A stretch of 64,000 bases of DNA, taken from assembly GCA_002633005.1 (NCBI GenBank), contig NMRA01000651.1, forward strand, positions 56,096-120,095, written 5' to 3'. Each line of letters opens with the position of its first letter. Positions within the stretch are counted from its first letter, which is position 1. The notes under the pieces are model-generated. The model saw nothing but the letters and a program-made list of their open reading frames with translations, did no database searches and was not told where the DNA came from. Made by a program: the position numbers and the translations under genes. Below are positions 58,025-64,000 of the stretch, piece by piece. The stretch is from Phoronis australis (taxonomy: Eukaryota > Phoronida > Phoronidae).

Positions 58025-58760
58025 TTTTTATGCGCCCACATATTTATATGTGGACGCATTATGCCGTCATCTCTGTCCGTCCAGGCGACGTGCGTCCCGG
58101 CGACGTGCGTCCGGCGTCCGCTGCTCTATCTCCAAAAGCCTTTGACATACGTTCATGAAATTTGGCACATATGTTCCAATCATGAATGGGACGGCATGTG
58201 CGAACTTTCGGACGGATCCGACTACCGGTGTGCCCCCTAGTGGCAATTTTAGTTTTTTACGCTTACCTTTGTATCTTCAAAAGTCCTGAACGGATTTTCA
58301 TGAAATTTGGTATGTAGGCACCTATTAGTGAGATGACGCTATCCTACTGTTTTCAGATGGATTCGACGTAGTTTGCGCCACCTAGTGGCCATTTTTACTG
58401 TTTTCGAGTCTGTATTTTTGCGTCCACCCCTCTATCAACCAAACCGCTCAAAGGATGATTGTGAAAATTGGCGTGTATGTGCTTACTATAAGGAAGACAG
58501 CTGACAATGATTTTCAGACGATTTGGACTACTGTGGCGCCTCCTAGTGGCAGTTTTGTTTTTTTGCGCCCATGGCTGTATCTCCCAAACCGTTTGCAGGA
58601 TCTTTACTAAATTTAGCAAGTGTATTTATGTGATGTTGACAACGGACGATGACGACTTTAGGATGATTCTGACTACCGGTATGCCTCTAGTGGCAATTTT
58701 AGTATTTGCCTCTAGTGGCAATTTTAGTATTTTACATTGACCTCTGTATTTTCATAGGTC
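58025..58760 (+). repeat. Family R modular repeat, best-kept copy
   Basis: The head is a near-perfect palindrome at 58031-58058 (TGCGCCCACATA ... TATGTGGACGCA). Then come four modules of about 150-180 bp, each with an ATGAAATTTGGCACATATGT- or GTGAAAATTGGCGTGTATGT-like block, a GACGGATCCGACTACCGGTG-like block and a CCCCCTAGTGGCAATTTTAG block. A 24-bp piece (TGCCTCTAGTGGCAATTTTA) is duplicated at 58681-58729. Confidence 0.75.
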
Positions 58761-60713
58761 TTCAGGTGTATACTTTGTGTTACTTCGTGACTGTGAAGGA
58801 AAAGTTCCAAGTAGAAATTTGTTTCTGGCATTCTAATGCTGTGCTAATCTCGTATGTTGGTAAATTTGTTTTTAATTTTATGTTTCTGTGGTGCTTTAAG
58901 CAACTGGTGTATAGGATGTGCTTGTATTATGAAGATTACTCACATTTTGCCCCTAGCCTATTGAGGAGACAATGACCATGCCTTTCCATTTTGCAAAGTA
59001 TGCCCTCTACTGGCCACTTTATGGTACCAATAAACAACCCTAGAAGGATACCGTATGCGGTGCAATTGTGGGCGCATTTCAACGCTCCGCGTTGCTCTTG
59101 TTCTTTATCGAATTTCATTTTTTGATGAATGCCACTGTTATAGTTATTTCACCGTACACAAATGCGGTGGTAATACCACCAAGTACCCATTGTGTCTTTA
59201 TTACCATACCTCAATTCACATCATGAATGTACGTTTCACGTGTTTAGCTCCAGTGAACAAAGCCTTCAATCAAATTATCATGGTGCTGTTTCCATCATAG
59301 TAGAGCATGGAGTTGATTGGTGTGCAAACAGAATGTGGCAAAGAGAAAGCGTATTTGCATTGGCATGAAGAATACAGCAGCTTCTGTGGAACACGTTTCA
59401 CAGCAAATAAATTTGCTGGCCGGCTGGGTCAGTTACTTGAATATGAGAACACATCCACATAGGGCCTATATGTGAAAGTTTACTAGCCTGGCCACAAATC
59501 CTCTGGCCCTAGGCCACCGTGTATTTCAAACACTGGTCACACACTGTGTTGTCTACGAGCACATGGAATCTAACCACATGCCTCTTTCAACGTATCCAGT
59601 ACCTGATCTTGTATTGCACGCAGATATTCAAATGACACTCGATTGGGTTCATGGAGGATTAGTGTTCGTAGGCTGCAAACTTCAAGGACCTTCGCCCAAT
59701 AAAATTCTTTGATCCCTCTTTTCCAATTATGAAGGTGAAGTTTTCAACCAATAATGGAGATTTTTCAATAATTATATACAAAAAGGCATTTCCAATCTTG
59801 AGTTATTTTTATATAGTAACCAGTACCTGTAAAAGAGAAAAGAAATATACTTGGGAGCCATCAGTGTTCTCCACGACCAGTTTTAACCTGTTGCTTCAAC
59901 AGGGTAGAGTTCAGTAATGCTGGGACCTCGCATAAAATCTAGCCAAAATCACGCGTTCTCATTTAAAATACACGGCAACATCTCACGTAATCTTACAGTC
60001 TTGCTTTTCAACGAAGTCCTAGCGTTACTGAACTCAGGGCAGGTAACCTGCAACATACGGGCTTTTTTCCCATAACAATTAAAGAATGCCTGCCAGGTCG
60101 AGTCCAGTTAGTATGTCTGACAGGTTTGGATTTTCACTGACTATTATGTGGCATGACACACAACAACATGAAAGTGTCACGCATGAAGATATGCATATGA
60201 TTCTAGACGCGATCAGTCTTATTTGATAACTTGAAAACTTTTAACCATTAAAAGAAAGTACCCAGTGGGATTATGTCATTCCGTACCAGTCCAATGTGGC
60301 AAAGTTGATATAGATAACACCTGAGCTGATGCAGGAAACCCTGAACACTTGTTTACAACATAGACCGCCTTTGTTTGACTTTGAACCCAAAATGTAAATA
60401 TGTGGTGATTTTATAGTGTTTATAACCATAATGTTCCACAGCAGGACTGCTCCACATCAGGACTTAATGCCGAAATGAATGATTAATACAGGAAAAGCGA
60501 AACTTTTGAACAGTTGACTCTGTGGGGGAGTAGTTGTAAGTCTATGCCGGAGACAAAGGAAAACCCCCGTTTGACTGCATGGGCCTCAGTTCGCTTTTTA
60601 AAAAACTGGACAAAAGTGAATTTACATGTATCTATGGCACTGCACTAAAGAGTGGAATAAAGTTTAGATCTTGACCTCTTAAATCTAATAAAAGTACTTT
60701 TACGGGAAGAATA
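58761..60713. other. Unassigned region
   Basis: 2 kb without a recognised gene. A weak family R echo at about 58960-59020 (TTTGCAAAGTATGCCCTCTA then CTGGCCACTTTATGG). Confidence 0.3.
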
Positions 60714-61540
60714 ACATAGGCGGATTTAGGGGGGAGCCCAGGGCACCCGCCCCCCCCCCCCCCTTGGCTGCAGCAAAAAATAAAACAGCAAGAGTGTAGG
60801 GAAATTTTGACTTTATTAATTGCACCGGTAATTAAAATTATACGGATGAAACAAGATTTAAATGTGTGCAGCTTTAGTGTTTGGGAGGAGGGGCTTAGAT
60901 CCAATTGCAAGTGTCGAATTCGGAACACGGCACATTCGTAACGGAACTATGGCTAAGTATAGACTCTCCCGCGATATCCCAGACGACCAGCAGTGGCGCT
61001 GCGCACTACGACTCTGTTTCCGTCGTATGCTCCAAAGCAATCCTGTCATTGCCAACACGAAAAATGGATTTGGTCTTTTGGGCATTTGAAGACTATTTTA
61101 AATACAACAAATTTGTTAAGAACCGATTGCACAAAATAGTAAACGTGTAATAAGCATTACAAAAAGAAGTAGGTTTCGCACGCAAACACTGTGGACCATA
61201 AACAAGTAGGTCTCTTAGTATAAGATTAATAGTGAAATCGTGGTGGTGTAGTGGTAAAGCACGCGGGCTCTATCCTCCAGGTTGTGAGTTCGAGTCTGTG
61301 TTACTCGCAGTTTTTCCTGTGTGATACGTTCTCCGTGTTTTTCTTGCCTTTTTTTCTTGGATAATTCTTCAGAAATCAAGGAAAATGCTCGATTTTTAAA
61401 GGAAAAAACAGAAAAATTTCCTGGGGGGAGGGGGGTTTGCCCCATTCGGTGCTATGCGCATCTACAATCATGGTTTGCGCAAATGCTTATAGCGGGACAA
61501 AATGTTGGGCCCCCCCTTGTGATATCCTAGAACCGCCACT
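60714..61540. mobile_element. MITE-like element with AGGCGGATTTAGG ends, carrying a SINE head
   Basis: Left end CATAGGCGGATTTAGGGGGG, right end GATATCCTAGAACCGCCACT, the same termini as the 320-bp element at 5158-5478. It is longer (about 830 bp). A run of C occurs at 60750-60765. Small frames at 60862-61150 have no recognised motif. Confidence 0.6.
61238..61311 (+). repeat. tRNA-like SINE head inside the MITE
   Basis: GGTGGTGTAGTGGTAAAGCA (A box) and TTGTGAGTTCGAGTCTGTG (B box) at tRNA spacing; related in its A-box half to the one at 54499. Confidence 0.6.
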
Positions 61541-62215
61541 TAATAAGCGAAGAACTCTCACCCCGTCATGGTGGTTTCTTAGTAGGTCTCTATGAAGCAC
61601 ACAACCGCAGCACATAGATTACGCCTACGCGGCGACGAACGGGTGTGCATAAAATACCAAGGTCGCCCCTTTGCTTAACTCAAATATCAGAAAATTATTC
61701 AGAATTGACATAGTTTCTTTGAATTCTCTCACTGCCGAATATTGAGCACTCAATCTAGTAGGCATTGACTGTAAACGCAGACTGCGGACGAATGCTCCTG
61801 AATAGTAATTTGGCTTGGAGAAAGAAGCGTGTTAGTCAGATCGACTGAAGCCACAACTTGGTGAGACAAAGATAAAAATCACGCCAAGGTTTTTCGGCCG
61901 CAGAACCGGGAACTGGCATGGGTGGGTGTCCTCGCAGCCGCTCTCCAGTTGCTTTTGTCCGACGGAGTCGAATGTCAACATATCGGGTTGGAAATAGGCG
62001 TTTTATTATATAGATTGCTGTCCACACCCGTAACATTATTCATGCACCAAGTATTGATGTTGCTTGGGACAAATTTAGTTGATTTCAATCATGTTGCAAA
62101 TGTTTATCGTCCATGTTTATACCTTTTAAAGTTATCTCAAACCTTATTTAGTGACCTTCATTCTAACTCATATATCAAAAAACCATGCTATGTCAACTGA
62201 ATTTACAGTGCGTAA
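61541..62215. other. Unassigned spacer
   Basis: Nothing recognised. Confidence 0.3.
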
Positions 62216-62219
62216 TTAA

Positions 62220-62877
62220 AGGAGAATGCCACCCGATATAATTAGTCTTTTTTACCGTCTTAATCAGTCTATATCCACATCACCTCTTGTACGGTCGACC
62301 TCGCCTTGCCGAGAGGTGTCGCGTTAACCTGTGAGGAAGGTGAGAAACGCCTCAGTGACGTCAGTGGTTCGTCTGCAGAGTGAATGTCGCTATATTGCAG
62401 TGCATCGTTCCCGCTTGTCCGAACTATGAAGCTGCGAAGAAAGCGGGTGTATCGTTTTTCTGACTTCTTCGAGAGCCCGGAATGCTTAGGAAGTGGCTCG
62501 CAATAGTGAAGAATGAAACGTACTACGCTATTAATAGCAAGTATGAGGCTGTGAAACATCTCCGTGTCTGTGGCCGGCATTTCGTCGACGGAGATTTCTC
62601 TGACGAATTCCGGCTTAGCAATGAACTATTCATACTTTCCGTTGCCTGTGCATGTTCATGGCGCCTCTCTAGTATTTCTTGATCAGTGTATTCCTGTTCG
62701 AACTGATAGCCTGTGAAACCTAACGATCCGACTCGTGAAGTCTTCGTCGGATGAGCTCTTGACTAAGTCGGGATTGGCGCCGGGCGAGTTGCCATGTAGA
62801 CGTTTATTATTCTGCGTTCTGTTTCAAAATGAATTATTCTCATCCTAACCAATGCTTGTATAAAACTGAAACAAAGG
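62220..62877 (+). mobile_element. Kolobok-like element, copy 2, right-truncated
   Basis: It starts with AGGAGAATGCCACCCG directly after TTAA (62216-62219) and follows copy 1 (8349 on) to about 62877 (ATAAAACTGAAACAAAG). It then diverges with no right terminal repeat. Confidence 0.75.
62401..62625 (+). pseudogene. THAP zinc-finger coding remnant, one stop
   Basis: One frame gives CIVPACPNYEAAKKAGVSFF, a stop, then RKWLAIVKNE and KHLRVCGRHFVDGDF. This is the C-x4-C ... W ... C-x2-H THAP layout with its conserved Trp and Phe. THAP fingers bind DNA and lie at the N terminus of P-element- and Kolobok-type transposases. The single internal stop, short length and lack of further transposase make it a relic. 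Confidence 0.75.
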
Positions 62878-63290
62878 CATGACTTAAGATTTCCAGTCAT
62901 TGGGGATTCTGAAAATGGATTTGAGGTCATACTCAGAATGGTGGTTGAGTGTACTTGGAGTCACATGATGAAATGTCCCACTTTGAATATCATTTTACTA
63001 CTCTCAGGCGCCCCCTAGTGACAAATTGTCATTGCATCAGCTTTAACGTCTACCACTTTTTTGGTTGTCGTGAAATTTGACCTTCATGTTTGTAATGAGA
63101 GCACAGCTACTGCTAATTTTTGAATGTATCTGATTACCATGGAAATATTTGAAACCTGAGAAGCCATTATATTTTTGCCACTTGCAGTACACAGTGTGGG
63201 TGCATATCAATGCCTGCCCTGTGTTACTCTTGTGATAAAATGCAACTATTATGGAGATAATGAGAAGTCACAAATTGTGTGGAAATATCT
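62878..63290. other. Spacer with a weak family R module
   Basis: GGCGCCCCCTAGTGACAAAT at 63008 and GTCGTGAAATTTGACCTTCA at 63067 are family R phrases. Otherwise unassigned. Confidence 0.4.
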
Positions 63291-64000
63291 AATGTTTTTT
63301 TAGTTATTGTAACATTTAAAATGAGAGTGGCCTCTTCAGTGTTAGCACTGCTATCCAAGAGGGCCCTCACCAACAGAATATAGTACAGTAACGATATAAT
63401 ACAATAAAGTTGTGTAACATTAATTAAGTACAGGTAACAAAGCAACAATTAAACTCAGTTTGAGAATTTAAATAAATGACAAAGGATGATGAAATTAGAC
63501 TAAGACATGAAATTGAATAAACAGGTGACACTAAATAGTGAGAATATTTACAATAATGAAAAATGACATACATTAAAAGAAGCACAGGTGTAAGAATGGG
63601 TAATTAAATTAAGTCACTTTTTAGTATCAAATGTGAAAGCATTAATTGAATCGGAACGTTTAATTTCTGGACTAAGAGAGCTCCATATTGTAGCAGCAGC
63701 ATAAAGAAAAGATCTCTTGCCAGTCTCGGTTTTAATTTTTTGAAATGAAACATTATCAACAATGGAAGAACGTGTAAAGTATACATGTTGACTGCTACTG
63801 AATGTGTGGCTGAGATATGTTGTTAGCCAAGCCATTGACACATCTGTACATGCAACAGGCAGGCAGATATTTATTTCTTTGTTTTACTTTCATAAATCCA
63901 AGAATGGGGTGCAAGTCGTCGACCCGGGTATCCCAAATTCCAGTACTCTGGATGGTTCTGGCAGCTCTATTTTGGATTACCTGGACTTTGCTTACAAGCG
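63291..64000 (-). pseudogene. CR1/L2-like LINE 3' end, reverse strand, cut by the window edge
   Basis: The frame 63841-63614 on the - strand gives HVYFTRSS, TGKRSFLYAAATIWSSLSPE and IKRSDSINAF, the C-terminal end of a CR1/L2-type ORF2. Upstream on the same strand (64000-63845) VIQNRAARTI and LHPILGF continue the family pattern in another frame. 63291-63600 would be the 3' UTR. The RT core lies outside the window. Confidence 0.75.

Overview
This is a stretch of animal nuclear DNA. It is AT-rich, intron-bearing and crowded with repeats, and it carries two assembly gaps of N (23202-23834 and 50865-51269). The evidence for an animal is the intron/exon structure with GT-AG junctions, a metazoan-type CPSF2, an intronless-looking family A peptide GPCR, animal LINE clades (CR1/L2-like, and an I/Nimb-like element with RNase H), tRNA-derived SINEs and a TTAA-flanked element carrying a THAP finger. 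An invertebrate deuterostome would fit, but I cannot fix the species from the sequence.

Only two host genes are recognisable. The first is CPSF2 (the 100 kDa subunit of the cleavage and polyadenylation specificity factor) on the + strand. Seven coding exons between 10269 and 18080 give the first 324 residues. The other half (over 400 residues in the human protein) was not found here; it must lie in the gap at 23202-23834, past the window, or have been missed. The second is a complete 393-residue neuropeptide-type GPCR on the - strand at 24538-25719.

Everything else is repeat or unassigned non-coding DNA. Region by region: 0.5-0.9 kb, a foldback element. 1.9-6.3 kb, a composite TIR element broken by a LINE and a MITE. 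6.5-7.1 kb, a large foldback. 8.3-10.0 kb, a Kolobok-like element with THAP remains. 10.3-18.1 kb, CPSF2, with minisatellites and a SINE in its introns. 18.1-23.2 kb, minisatellites, SINEs and a dispersed modular repeat. 24-26 kb, the GPCR. 26-35 kb, mostly unassigned with short tandem arrays. 36-39 kb, an I/Nimb-like LINE inside a third copy of the TIR element. 39-45 kb, tandem arrays. 45.5-47.3 kb, an uninterrupted copy of the composite element. 48.5-53.6 kb, two inverted copies of another TIR family around a gap. 54-61.5 kb, SINEs, a minisatellite, modular repeats and a MITE. 62.2 kb, a second THAP-bearing Kolobok fragment. 63.3-64 kb, a LINE 3' end on the - strand.

The most striking observation is in CPSF2. 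The acceptor side of exon 3 is preceded by about 11 tandem 47-bp copies of its own intron/exon junction (14 intron bases ending in AG plus the first 33 coding bases). The donor of exon 7 is followed by seven tandem 25-bp units, each starting with the same GTGAGC donor. The gene therefore carries a run of decoy 3' splice sites at one junction and a run of decoy 5' splice sites at another, and every decoy is predicted to give a non-productive message.
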